Assembly: GCF_010015445.1 (NCBI RefSeq)
Contig: NC_053114.1
Coordinates: 17,997,724 to 18,061,723, forward strand
DNA: 64,000 bases
Direction of reading: 5' to 3'
Origin: Perca fluviatilis
Lineage: Eukaryota; Chordata; Actinopteri; Perciformes; Percidae
In this document: one piece after another, positions 1 through 11,919 of the stretch
Position numbering within the stretch: position 1 is the stretch's first letter
Layout: each line of letters starts with the position of its first letter
Made by a program: the position numbers and the translations under genes
Notes under the pieces: generated by a model
Seen by the model: only the letters and a program-made list of their open reading frames with translations
What the model was told of the DNA's origin: nothing
Database searches by the model: none

Positions 1-59
1 ATGACGGTAGCGAGTAGTATTGATAAGGCGAAAGTCCGTGCAGGGGGGTTGGTCGGGGT

Positions 60-370
60 GGTGGATGGGTCAAACAACACAGGACTTTCACCCCGGAGAC
101 CGGGGATCGCGTCCCGCGTGTTGCAGTTCCTTTCCTCGTTATTCTCTTCCTAACCACAACCGTCCCGCTGTTGTCCGCGTGTCCCGCGTGTGACGGTCCC
201 TTTCCCCGTTCTTCTTTTCCTAACCACAACCGTCCCGTTGTTGTGGCATTTCATTTCCCCCGTTGTTGTGTGCCCCTGCGCCTGGGGATCGCGTCCCACA
301 TGTGGCGGTCCGTCCTGTTGTTGTGGCCGGCGTGTGGCGCCTCATTTCCCCATTGTTGCGTCCCCCAGAG
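60..370. repeat. GC-rich degenerate tandem repeat
   Basis: Blocks recur at about 70-bp spacing. The stretch with TAACCACAACCGTCCC occurs near 151 and again near 221, each preceded by a pyrimidine-rich TTTCC block. The phrase GGGGATCGCGTCCC occurs near 102 and near 284. The base composition is clearly richer in G+C than the AT-rich sequence that follows. Frames through it are repeat translation, not protein-like. I take it as part of a dispersed fish repeat whose left side lies outside the window. Confidence 0.6.
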
Positions 371-382
371 CAGGTTCGAAGA

Positions 383-480
383 TCGTGACCTGTACATGTT
401 CAAAATTCGTGACGTGTACACGAAATAAACGTCAAAATCGTGACCTGTAAACGAATCAATAAATCAAAATAACGTGACTA
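383..480. repeat. Short degenerate tandem repeat (CGTGAC units)
   Basis: The core CGTGACCTGTA or a close variant occurs near 384, 408, 439 and 473, separated by AT-rich spacers that include CAAAAT and ACGAA. Spacing is irregular, about 24-34 bp. It adjoins the GC-rich block on the left and the transposon remnant on the right. Confidence 0.55.
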
Positions 481-916
481 TTTCACGACCTGGCGTGAGA
501 CCAGGTTGGCACAGCACGCGCACACTATGCTTGTTACACACACAGGGACGCGCAGCAGCACACAAACATGCAAATAAAAAATATTACAATGTGAAATAGT
601 ATTATAGAGCAGATCAGTTTCTTCTCTGAAAATCTCTCCTTCCTGCTTAGCAAATCCGCCATCATAATAGCAACGTGCCAAGGTACAAATGCGCCTGGCT
701 TTAAAAGGGAATGGGAGATGACACTGATTGTTTTTTTGCATGTTACGCCCAAAACACACCTATGATTAATTAACACACTAAGTACAACCCTTAGGAACCA
801 TGCGCCTGGCGCACGGACCATTGTTTCCACTGTTATGCTAGCAAAAGTGGATTGTACATGCCCTAAACACACCAGGCGCTATACGCCGTGCGCTTAGATC
901 ATTAAAATAGGGCCCT
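480..916 (-). mobile_element. Truncated DNA-transposon remnant with Myb/zeste-like first exon
   Basis: Read on the minus strand it starts at an AGGGCCCTATTTTAA-type terminus (about 916) and contains CG-rich GCGCCTGGCGCA-like palindromic pieces. It then reaches the start of a protein frame. I recognise the terminus from memory as a common teleost repeat. No matching right terminus is visible at the 480 end, so the copy is truncated there. PIF/Harbinger affiliation is inferred from the protein start. Confidence 0.55.
600..665 (-). pseudogene. Remnant N-terminus of a Myb/zeste-like transposon protein
   Basis: The minus-strand frame begins at paired ATG codons (663-665 and 660-662) and reads MADLLSRKERFSEKKLI before losing protein-like character. 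A basic residue patch followed by RFSEEKL-type sequence is how many Myb/SANT or zeste-like accessory proteins of PIF/Harbinger elements begin. The rest of the domain is missing, so this is a broken exon. The match is short and made by eye, so the family call is tentative. Confidence 0.4.
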
Positions 917-2682
917 TTATCTGTTCAGTTCAAAAAGTTGAAAGAGAGGACAGCATATGACCAAATGATCTGCTTTTCAGTTAAATATTTGCTTTAAAAG
1001 TGTCACTAACTAGCTGAGTTCACATGGAGCCTTTAATTCCCCTAATAAACTGAATAATTCCTCAATCAAAACAAAAATGCCTGATTGAAACATCTCAATC
1101 TGAATAAAATTATCCATTTCCAAAGACATTTTATTCTATTTCATTCCATCCAGTCAAAGAATGAACTTCATGTCATGTCATCACTGTTTTCTTTTAGGAA
1201 AATCTGTACTCTCTGCACATGCTCACTCACTTGACGCTCCCCTGGGAGGAGCGCATCACTTTTCCTTCCATTGTTTGTCATTTACTAGCGCTTTCTAACA
1301 CTTTTTCGGAGCTATGTGACTTTCTCAGGGGAACCGTCTTTGAATAGGTGATGTTTACTGGTTTTGGTTAAAAGAACAAGCTTGTATTCCGTTAAATAAC
1401 TCCAGGAGTAGTGCACTGTGATAACACTGTAGCCTCAGAGCAAAAGCACAGCAATGAAGAAATTATAGTGCCACGAGCACGATGCTGGTCATTCGTTCTC
1501 AAACATTTGCCGATGGTGAAGTGCTGGATTCTGTGTATTGTGCATTTGAGAATCATTATTTTGGACTTTTTTTAGTGGGCAGCAGGTACATGGGACAACG
1601 TATCTTATGATTATATTCAGTGCTCATGTAAATACTCCAAAAAGAAATCAATCAGATCGATTTGAAACATTTAAAAAAAGAAAAACGACATGTGAGTCCC
1701 AGCACAGAAGAATACAGCTTATTGGAAAGAAAGATAAAATCAAGGGGATAGCTTCTTAGGAGCGATAAAGAGACTTTGTTGGCATCACCTCCAGGGAGTC
1801 ATTTTAGTGTGAAGGGGCTGCAGTCATTAATTTATTATTGATCTCCTGGTTCTATCAGACTTGTCTGTTTGTACATTAATGGGACTATTACTCTCCTTCA
1901 AAGCATCCCCTGTCATTTAAAAGACATTTTGGTTTATTTTATTGGTCAGTAGGATAGATTTTCAGCCCAGCGAGGGACAGGAAATGATTAGCTTAATCAA
2001 ATGTTTGTGTAAGGTCATTTCAGAAGAACAATGAAGGCTTAGACATTTTGTTTTGATAGTAAGCGACACTACTTGTTGTTTCCATTAAAGATTGGACAGG
2101 CTGGGTTTGTTTGCAACGCAGGATTGCTCGTGCAATACTGATCTTTTTATATTCCTTTCTCGAAGTCATGTCCTTATCTCATTTCTAGCCCTGAACACTC
2201 ATTCCTTAATATCTTGAGTCATACAGAAACATGGAATATTTAGGAGCTGTGGAGGAAATGTGCAGGAAATGTACACGTGTAAAGATATACGATGCAACTT
2301 TCTGCCTTGAGGCAACAATTGTGTATTTTTAGTCCTGACCTCCTCCCCCACAGATAGTCAAGTTCATGTACTAATTCTTCATCTTGATGAGCTGTCTACC
2401 TCAAAATGGCATTTTGCCTGGGGCTGATTGACACAGCATATACACAGCAGAGCCACAACTGACGCAGATGTTGAACACACCTGATCTGCAATAAAACACA
2501 TGTAACTTTGCTTGACTCACAAATAACCACAACCCCATTCACCTTCGGCCACAGCACACAGACACTAAATGTTATACCCCTGTTACACTGCACCAGAAGT
2601 TAGTACAAGTTTGTGACAGAAAGCAAACCCGCATGTAAATCGGACTCACAACGCCCGTCCCTGACGACCGGACCACCCCACC
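917..2682. other. Single-copy AT-rich DNA, no gene seen
   Basis: No protein-like frame, RNA gene or clear repeat could be recognised. Short frames present lack similarity I can name. Confidence 0.5.
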
Positions 2683-3089
2683 TTAAAGGTGCTCTAAGCG
2701 ATGTTGGGTGACGTTGCTTCTTGTTGACGTTCAAAGTATTTTCAAACAAAACGGAGACTAGCTCGCTCCTCCCTCCTCCTCATCCTGTCCCCTCCCTTCT
2801 GTGCTTCAGCGCACTATCCCCCCCAACCCCAACCACCACCCCAAATCCTTCTTGTCTGTTATTGGCTGAACGCTGGAACACGGTTTGTGTATGTTTGCAT
2901 GGTCCAGGTTGGACCACTTTGTTTTTGTTGGCGTGTGTGGACCCTAGGCTGTCTACAGAGACCGTGTGTTTTTTTTTACAGTGTGTTTAGGGGACCGGCA
3001 GCTCGCGGATAGTGAGGAGATGTTTGCTGTATATGACAAAAAATGTTGTAGCCTAAAAAACGTGTGACATCGCTTAGAGTACCTTTTAA
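2683..3089. mobile_element. MITE with 18-bp inverted termini, TTAA-flanked
   Basis: The left end AGGTGCTCTAAGCGATGT (from 2687) matches the reverse complement of the right end, ACATCGCTTAGAGTACCT (to 3084), at 17 of 18 bases. TTAA lies at 2683-2686 and at 3086-3089, with one extra T on the right. The interior is pyrimidine-rich on the plus strand and has no transposase. The ~400-bp size and terminal repeats fit a non-autonomous element. TTAA suggests a piggyBac-type target, but the family is not proven. Confidence 0.8.
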
Positions 3090-3225
3090 GTTATTGCCTT
3101 GTTATGGCACTGAATTTAAATTGTGAGGTTTACATTATTGTATGTAATTCCGAGGATTTTGGGCTAATATGAAAGGCCAATTTCAGGCATCTTATGTACT
3201 GTATATTTACGTATATTCTCTTTAG

Positions 3226-3227
<2 letters not shown>

Positions 3228-3297
<70 letters not shown>
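3228..3297. repeat. (CA)n microsatellite
   Basis: An uninterrupted AC/CA dinucleotide run of about 70 bp. Confidence 0.98.
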
Positions 3298-3299
<2 letters not shown>

Positions 3300-4271
3300 A
3301 CTTGAAATGTAGCCTATAATATTCTATGTGTTGTATTTCTTATTGCAGTGTAAAAAAGAAAGCATACTGCTGCATAAACCTGTGTCAACAAAGCTTCATC
3401 TCCAATAGCAGATTACACAGCCAGACTGACAGTTAACAGTATTATTGTCAGGGGAGACATCAGTCTCACTATGGCTGTTGGAGATCCCTCTGTTCCTCAC
3501 TCTCACTAAAACATTATATTCAGGGTGCGCTTTAGGCAGTATTACACGTGATTCAAATTAAATGACGCACATAAGAAGTACTTGATTACTATGTATGCCA
3601 TTGAGTGTGAACATATTCACACACACCGCACATTTTTACATGTTGGTCTTCTAAAAAGTCGATTTCGCCCCACTAGTCTACACATGCAGCACTTCGTTAA
3701 CATGCTGCGCTGTTTTAAAATATCTGACATGCATTAAACATGGCTTTTAATGAACGTGACCAAAATGGTGCCAGCTTGCTTTGATCTACATCAAGGATCT
3801 CTGAACATAATTATTCATAATCACTGTTTTGTGTGCATGGGTATGTTATGTGTTTCGGACCGTGCTCTGCTGCGTGCTGCTCCAAGCTCTGGTGCGTAGT
3901 AACACAGGGGCCCTCTGTCAGTTCGCATCGCCTCGTCCTCCCCTTGCGTTCGCGTGGAGGGGTTTTGGAGGAAAAGCCATCACCCGCAAACTTTGTAGTC
4001 AGCCAGTAGGCAGCTAGCAAGCAAACAAGCATGTCAGCCAGCAGAGAACACATTCAGCCAAGTGTTTGAGTTGGGGAAAGCAGCTAAATACATTTGGAAT
4101 AGACGGGTTTCAGAAAAATAATCATGGTGTTGCTGTGAAAAGGGAGCAGAAGGGCAAGCAGAGGGTCTGCCTGAGAGGGTAATGAGGCTAATAGGACTGG
4201 TAAATGAAAAGCCAGATGATGATAACTCGGCAGCTGATTCTATCTACGCTCATATATAACCTCTGTGGATA
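3298..4271. other. No gene; possible old repeat 3640-4010
   Basis: No gene is recognised. The stretch around 3880-3970 is more G+C rich than its surroundings and looks like part of a dispersed repeat, but I cannot find its ends. Confidence 0.35.
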
Positions 4272-4399
<128 letters not shown>

Positions 4400-4757
4400 G
4401 AGACCGAGGGGAGAGAATAGATGCCCGGAACTGAAGAAGAGGGAGTGGTACGAAGGCCAGAGACCTCCCTCTGGATTTGATGAATCCTTCACAGTTCTGA
4501 GAGCTTTATGAAACATTTATGATGGACGTCATTTCTTTCTACTCCTCTATCATTGTCTCTCTAGCTGCCTGACTCACTGTGTCCTTCTGTCAGATAGAAG
4601 CATGAATTTCAGTCATCTAAAATTACACACCTGTGTGGTTCTTTGTTTTTTGTTTTTTATCCTTACAGCCAATCAGCTTTTCTTGTTTTGTGACTCCTGC
4701 AGATCGAATGCTGCCCATGGAAATTAATAATTCATCCATGTATTAACCTAGTATAGT

Positions 4758-4779
4758 CACACACACACACACACATACA

Positions 4780-4841
<62 letters not shown>
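4758..4841. repeat. (CA)n microsatellite with CATA interruptions
   Basis: A CA run of about 84 bp interrupted by two ACATAC variants near 4775 and 4785. Confidence 0.97.
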
Positions 4842-4844
<3 letters not shown>

Positions 4845-5075
4845 GTGCGAGGATCTGACTGGTCTTTGGGTCTGAGCGACTTGTTTATGGTTTATTTACT
4901 ACTCACCGGAGCTGGTTTATGATGCGAGTTTTCACTCATATATACACATGCGCACACATGTGCATATGTGCACATACGTGTGCATTTAAGTGCACTGTCA
5001 ACAAACAGGGGCTCAGTCTCTCTCCTATCTGCTGAGTGTGCCAGTTTGCCGCAGGCATTAAGACACCTTCAGATG

Positions 5076-5076
<1 letters not shown>

Positions 5077-5149
<73 letters not shown>
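5077..5149. repeat. (CA)n microsatellite
   Basis: An uninterrupted CA run of about 72 bp, preceded 100 bp upstream by an imperfect alternating purine-pyrimidine stretch (4942-4987, CACATGTGCATA-like). Confidence 0.98.
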
Positions 5150-5150
<1 letters not shown>

Positions 5151-5976
5151 TTCACACACAACCGTAAGAAGAAAGTCACACCACAATAGCATATTCAGTT
5201 CAAAACTGGAGCAGACAGCCCAGTAACAAGAGGCATAAATTACTCCATCTCCCTATAGGAGACAATCGCAAAGAAAAATGTAAATGAGATTCCATGGAGA
5301 AAATATAGTTTTCAGCAAAATGTAGCGATCATTTTCCCTGGACATTATCATATTATCTACTGTAGTTTCCTTTCTAGAAAGCCCCTTTCTTTGATCCTGC
5401 TGATGTTTAAATGTATTTTAATAAGAAATACATTAACTCTAAAATTTAAGGTAGACAATAGAAGATATTCCCAGCTGCCACTACCTCATTCAATCAATAG
5501 TTTTTTGGCTTTGTACCAAAATCTATTCCACTGTTTGTGCTCAAGCTGCATCAGATGGCACCATAATCATTTGCAGGGATGCCAGCTCAGGCTGTGGTGG
5601 TAATTGTGGCAGTTTTTTTTTTTCTTTGATCTGATTCCAGCTCATGTGCATTGACACTGTCTCGAGCCTAGATCCTCGTGTCTAAATGGGATTGGACAGT
5701 TCTGGTTTCATGACCTCTGTTCAACTCAGTATGACAGAAATGTGCTGTCAATGCATTCCCATTTGCTTAACTACTGTATGCATTTTTCCTTGCACACACG
5801 TGTGCACTATGATATTGAGCGCAACCCCCCCCTTCCCGAAAGCGCCCTCTCTGTTTGATTAGTTCCAACCATTATCCTCCATTTTCAAATCAATATCTTT
5901 ACCCAGGCCTGCCTGTTGGGTGGCAGAGACACACAGAAAGTTGCTTGCTCAGAGGTGCTGTGAATTGGTCATCATT
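5150..5976. other. Single-copy DNA, no gene seen
   Basis: AT-rich sequence with no recognisable frame, RNA or repeat. Confidence 0.45.
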
Positions 5977-6514
5977 TACAGTACAGGCCAAAAGTTTGGA
6001 CACACCTTCTCATTCAATGCGTTTCCTTTTTATTTTCATGACTATTTACATTGTAGATTCTCACTGAAGGCTTCAGAACTATGAATGAACACATATGGAA
6101 TTATGTACTTAACAAAAAAGTGTGAAATAACTGAAAACATGTCTTATATTTTAGATTCTTCAAAGTAGCCACCCTTTGCTTTTTATTAATAAGGGAAAAA
6201 ATTCCACTAATTAACCCTGACAAAGCACACCTGTGAAGTGAAAACCATTTCAGGTGACTACCTCATGAAGCTCATTGAGAGAACAACAAGGGTTTGCAGA
6301 GTTATCAAAAAAAAGCAAAGGGTGGCTACTTTGAAGAATCTAAAATATAAGACATGTTTTCAGTTATTTCACACTTTTTTGTTGAGTACATAATTCCATA
6401 TGTGTTCATTCATAGTTTTGATGCCTTCAGTGAGAATCTACAATGTAATTAGTCATGAAAATAAAGAAACACATTGAATGAGAAGGTGTGTCCAAACTTT
6501 TGGCCTGTACTGTA
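5977..6514. mobile_element. Tc1/mariner-type fold-back MITE
   Basis: The left arm begins CAGTACAGGCCAAAAGTTTG and the right arm ends with its reverse complement. TA dinucleotides at 5977-5978 and 6513-6514 fit a TA target duplication. The two arms are each about 210 bp (to about 6189 and from about 6305) and differ at only a handful of positions. The ~115-bp centre has no transposase frame. The terminal sequence is a repeat I recognise from many fish genomes. Tc1/mariner assignment rests on the TA target and that recollection. Confidence 0.88.
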
Positions 6515-7495
6515 TGTTTTTGACTGATTGCTGCATTGTGTAGTGTATGTTTTGAAAATCAAAATTCAATGAAATGTAGACCTTTTTACATCAGCCAATG
6601 TCCCAGATTTGACGGGTTTGAGTCAGCATATTTGACCAGATATCTCAATAAACCAGCTTCTCGGAACAGATCCAAGGCCTGTTGATAATAACGCTGATTA
6701 CGATCCGCTGACAAACGCACAAAATCATTACTTTAATCTAGGTCATACTCCTAAATTATATGTGAATCTAGCAGAAATTCATCTGGTAAGTGGTCTTTTA
6801 AGCAGGTCAGTATGTCTTGTGCAAGCATTTTGTCTCCCCATGTTTTATTTTGTCATATTGTTTCATATATTGCATAATTGATAGTTCATGAGTTAAATCT
6901 GCAGATGCAATATGAACACCTGTGCAGTGTAATGCATTAGTTTGGATTTTGTAATACAGTTTGCATTCTATTAAATAGACTGCAGAAGCTCAGGATATTG
7001 TGTCCGACTTTCTCGGCTTTTGAAAGATGCTGAACAATTGAATGTTTTCTTATTTATTAATCTGCCACACAAAGCTCACCGGGTGACGTGCTTATCAGCT
7101 GTTTAACAGGTCACAGATGCCAGCTGGCTAAGCCCCTTAGCTTGTGACCAGAAGCACCCTTGACGTGATGGGACTCCTGATACTGACATAGAAAAGCTTA
7201 CTACACCTACACCTGGCTGTCTAAGCTCACTACCGCTCTCCTGCCAGTGTAAGTCTGTGTGTGTGTGTGTGTGGACATGATGACAAGCAGGCGAGTTTGC
7301 TATAGTGTTATCCATCTGTACTGTATCTGCATGGCTGCCTGCTTAGTATTCACAGGTATTTTGTGCTAAGCTGCATGTAGCTACAGAAGAAAAAAACAAG
7401 GGCAAGTTGGAAAAGAGCTGTGAATAATACATGTGCTGTTGAATTACATCTTGACACAGTTAAGAAAATTTACTTCTGAAACAAACTACAAAGGT
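6515..7495. other. Single-copy DNA, no gene seen
   Basis: Contains one short GT run (7256-7273) and otherwise nothing recognisable. Confidence 0.45.
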
Positions 7496-7971
7496 CTGTG
7501 TGTATGCATGTGCCGGCATGTGTAGTGCGTGCGTGTGTGCGTGTGTGTGTGTGTGTGTATGCATGTGCAGGTGCGCCTGTGAAATGGTAGCTGGTTGCAG
7601 GTAATGGTGTGTGACAGCGGAGCACCTGACAACATGGCAGGGACTGGGAGGGCTACCAGCAGCAGAGCAGAGTAAACAGTAAGAGACCTGTGCGCCGTCC
7701 TGCCGCAGAGCCTGCAAGCATACAACCATTTAATTTACTTACTGCACTAATGCAATTATTGCCAAAGTAATTTACAATGTCTAAGAGGGTGCTGTGTGTG
7801 TGTGTGTGTGTGTGTCTTTAATTAGTCATGCTGGACCCACTGCCTCTTGAGAGAGATGTTGGTTGTCTATGGATCTGTGTGTGAGTTTGGGCCAGTAAAG
7901 CAGTGTGTCTCTGTGTGTTTGCATGTGTGAGTGCTTGTGCGTTCTGCAGTCTGTTGAAATGTACATCTATG

Positions 7972-8012
<41 letters not shown>

Positions 8013-8018
8013 ACACAA
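7496..8018. repeat. Cluster of short and imperfect GT arrays
   Basis: Imperfect alternating GT/GC/GCAT runs occur at about 7496-7560, 7793-7815 and 7905-7930. A clean GT run at 7974-8010 changes directly into ACACACA at 8011-8018, giving a small inverted junction. Frames here translate the repeat in both strands and are not genes. Confidence 0.8.
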
Positions 8019-8589
8019 CACCATCTGCCTGTGACTGTGGAGCTAAAATCCCTGATAGCCTCTCGTCCCCATTTCAGAAACAGCTGATCAGTCATCCAAC
8101 TAGCTGGCTGGCAGCAACATCAAAGACAGCGTTGTCTCTGGAGAGACTTGTGTTACACACTCAGACAACATCACCTACAATAACACATTCATTTGTGCAA
8201 TAGCATCACAGTGGTTGGAGCAGAATGGCAGTACCTACAACAAAACGGCACTCAGGTGTTTGAAGGAAGCTGCGGTCAAATTTAGGATTGGAATATACCC
8301 ACAACCTCTTGACAAATAAAACTGTTGAAATAATATGTATAGTGATTTGACACAAAAATATTTTTTTATTTAATGCATTTGTAGATTTTACTGCCAAAAC
8401 TAAAATTTATGATGAATGTTCGGATGGTGAATGAATGAACAACACACAGCACGTCTGACCATCTCAGTGGCACCTTTCCCTTTTCTTTTTTTGACTTTCG
8501 ATTATTAGACTCACACACTGTCTGTTAACGTTACCGATAGACTTCCAAACGTGACGAAGAAAAAAAGAGGTGTTCAATGGCTTTACGTT

Positions 8590-9180
8590 ATAGGCCGACC
8601 AGGGCTATGCCATTTGGGGAGTGGCCGCTCACTGATCCCCCTATATTTCTGAAAATCCTAGACATGGTTGTAACCGTTAGTGCTTTCTGATTAACCTGTT
8701 TGTATTGAAATAAGAGGCTGCTGCGGCCTGCCGTACAGGTTGAGCAGAGGCTGCACAGCTTGACCAGCGTCCGGGCAGTGGATGGTGTCAGCTAAGAACT
8801 TGCAATGTAGAATTGTTATCAGACCGGCCCTCGCGGCCTCGAAACACTAACGGCCCAACGGGAAAAGTCCTGACTCTCCCGATTGCCACTCCGCCACTGA
8901 TGTGAACTGTTGCAGTTGGGCCACTGAGCAACATGATAAATTGTCCAACTTTCATTAAGAATTGACTAGTTATGTTGTAGCTACAGCATTTCATAGTTAA
9001 AAGTTTTAGTAAAATCCCCACTGGGCCAATATAATTTACTTTCAGGCACTGTACCAAAATAGCAGAGCCCTTCAAGATTTTGGAACAATGTTGTGTGTGA
9101 TATCACATGAGTTAAAATGCTGGATTCTCGCAATATCACAAGATCATGCGACAATCGCGAGATCACATATCACATTAAAA
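8590..9180. repeat. Fragments of dispersed repeats, class unknown
   Basis: Two patches (about 8596-8670 and 8820-8900) look like pieces of teleost repeats that I recognise only vaguely. A palindromic CTCGCAATATC / GACAATCGCGAG patch lies near 9126-9164. No ends or target duplications could be set, so boundaries are approximate. Confidence 0.35.
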
Positions 9181-9278
9181 TTTGTCTTGTTGGGCTTCAA
9201 GTGTTATGGTTTGTGTCTGGACACCAGCGAACCAAACCAAGGCATTTGGTGAGGAGCTACTGGCAGCGACGGTTCTGC

Positions 9279-10197
9279 TTAAAGTGATGGTTCGGAGTAA
9301 TTTCACCCTAGGGTCCTTTGCACCATGATCTCGAGCCAAACACCCCCCCAGAAGCTTTTTTCACTTGGGTCTAACATTGGGAGCGTTAGCGTAGCGTAGC
9401 GTTATCAGCTGAATAGCTTAGCGCAGAGGCTAATGGATCCGAAGTGTCTCTTTACATTACCCCACTAATAATGCCCGAAATGATACCAAACGTCTAAAGT
9501 AGTACAAATAGGTTATGCACTCATAAAACGATGGATTGTAAAATTTGTAAGTACACCAGAAGTTTATGTAAATAACACTTGCCTGCTGGCTTCTGCTCTC
9601 TGCTGCTGCTGCTGCTGCTGTTACTACCGGGCAGTAAGAGTGCTTAGGGACATCTACAAATTACAACACCGAAAAGAGATGCAACAAAAATATTTATTAA
9701 TTTAATGATTAAATAAGGTAATGTCTCCAAACTTACCTCAATTATTACTTGTCTCCTGCTAGTTATACTACAGCACTTACTTTAAAAAATAAGTTAAATT
9801 AAAAAATATTTTTGTTGCATCTCTTTTCGGTGTTGTAATTTGTAGATGTCCCTAAGCACTCGTCTTAACAGCAACAACAACAGCAGCAGAGGGCAGTAGC
9901 CAGCAGGCAAGTATTATTTACATAACCTTCTGGTGTACTGCCAAACTTTACAATCCATCGTTTTATGAGTGCATAACCTATATGTACTAGTGTAGACCGT
10001 TGGTATCATTTCGGGCAGGGGATATTAACAGAAAGATGCCAGGATCCATCCTTACGCATTAAGCTCTAACGGCTACGTACTCTACGCTAACTCTCCCAAT
10101 GTTAGACCCAGGTGAAAAAAGCTTCTGGGGGGGTGTTTGGCTCGAGGTCATGGTGCAAAGGACCCTAGGGTGAAATTACTCCGAACCATCACTTTAA
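9279..10197. mobile_element. Long-inverted-repeat element with exact TTAA duplication
   Basis: TTAA at 9279-9282 is followed by AGTGATGGTTCGGAGTAATT. The other end reads AATTACTCCGAACCATCACT followed by TTAA at 10194-10197. The arms continue as near-inverted copies for roughly 400 bp each, through the (CTG)n tract (about 9600-9620) that faces a CAG/CAA tract (about 9869-9889). They meet around a short unpaired centre near 9720-9780. The 911-bp body has no coding frame. TTAA targets are typical of piggyBac-type transposition, so this is probably a non-autonomous element of that kind. Confidence 0.88.
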
Positions 10198-11150
<953 letters not shown>

Positions 11151-11376
11151 GGACACTCAGGCTGGGGGTCCTGCCATTGGGGGGATAGGGCAGACACCTG
11201 TCTCCAGCCCATAGAGAGGTCAATTTTTAGGGGTATGGGAACAACTGTGACTCAGCGGCTCTGCTGCAGAATGCAGCTACATTAGCAATACAAATTATAC
11301 CATAGGGGAAGGAGCATCTGATTATCGTTTTTTGTCGTATTTGCCACAGCTTTACTTTGTATGGAAAAGTGAGTGT

Positions 11377-11593
11377 GGACATTGATTCTTTTTTTTAAAG
11401 ATTCTTTTTTGGGGCTTTTCCCTTTTATTAGTAGTATGACAGTGGATAGACATGAAAGGGGGAATGAGATGGGGGATGACATGCAGCAAAGGGCAGCAGG
11501 TCGGATTCGAACCCATACCGCTGCAGGACTCAACCAACATGGGGCGAACGCTCTTACTGGGTGAGCTCGAGGCCACCCCGGACATTGATTCTT
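11377..11593 (-). mobile_element. tRNA-derived SINE with 14-bp target duplication
   Basis: The direct repeat GGACATTGATTCTT flanks the insertion at 11377-11390 and 11580-11593. Read on the minus strand the body starts with a tRNA-like head containing GAGCTCACCCAGTAAGAGCG (degraded A box). It then has GGGTTCGAATCC (a good pol III B box) near 11505-11516. The element ends in an A-rich tail, seen as the T-rich stretch at 11391-11398 on the plus strand. The intact duplication indicates a fairly recent L1/L2-type retroposition. It is not a functional tRNA gene. Confidence 0.9.
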
Positions 11594-11858
11594 AATAAAT
11601 AAATGTGGTGTTTCGACTTGAACAATTGCCCTGAAGATTGATTTTGATCAATTTTCATCTACAGTTTTTGAATGCATCAGTGCCTCAGTTGAAGAACAGC
11701 AGTTGTATTTCCTCATGTGGAAGTAGTATACACTTCCAAATTGTTTTTAACTGCTCAGCCATTGAGATGGAGCCTGCCTGCAGTCATTTGTGCTATCTAG
11801 CATCCACTTGACAAAATTCCCTTGTTTTCCATAATATTGACCTCCCTTGAATGCTTTT

Positions 11859-11919
11859 GGATGGATGGATGGATGGGTGGGTGGATGGATGGATGGATGG
11901 ATGGATGGATGGATGGATA
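11859..11919. repeat. (GGAT)n microsatellite
   Basis: About 15 tetranucleotide units with two GGGT variants near 11875-11882. Confidence 0.97.

Noticed and set aside
11500..11575. Functional tRNA gene
   Set aside because: The B box is good, but the A-box region and stems are degraded, and it lies within a SINE with target duplications.
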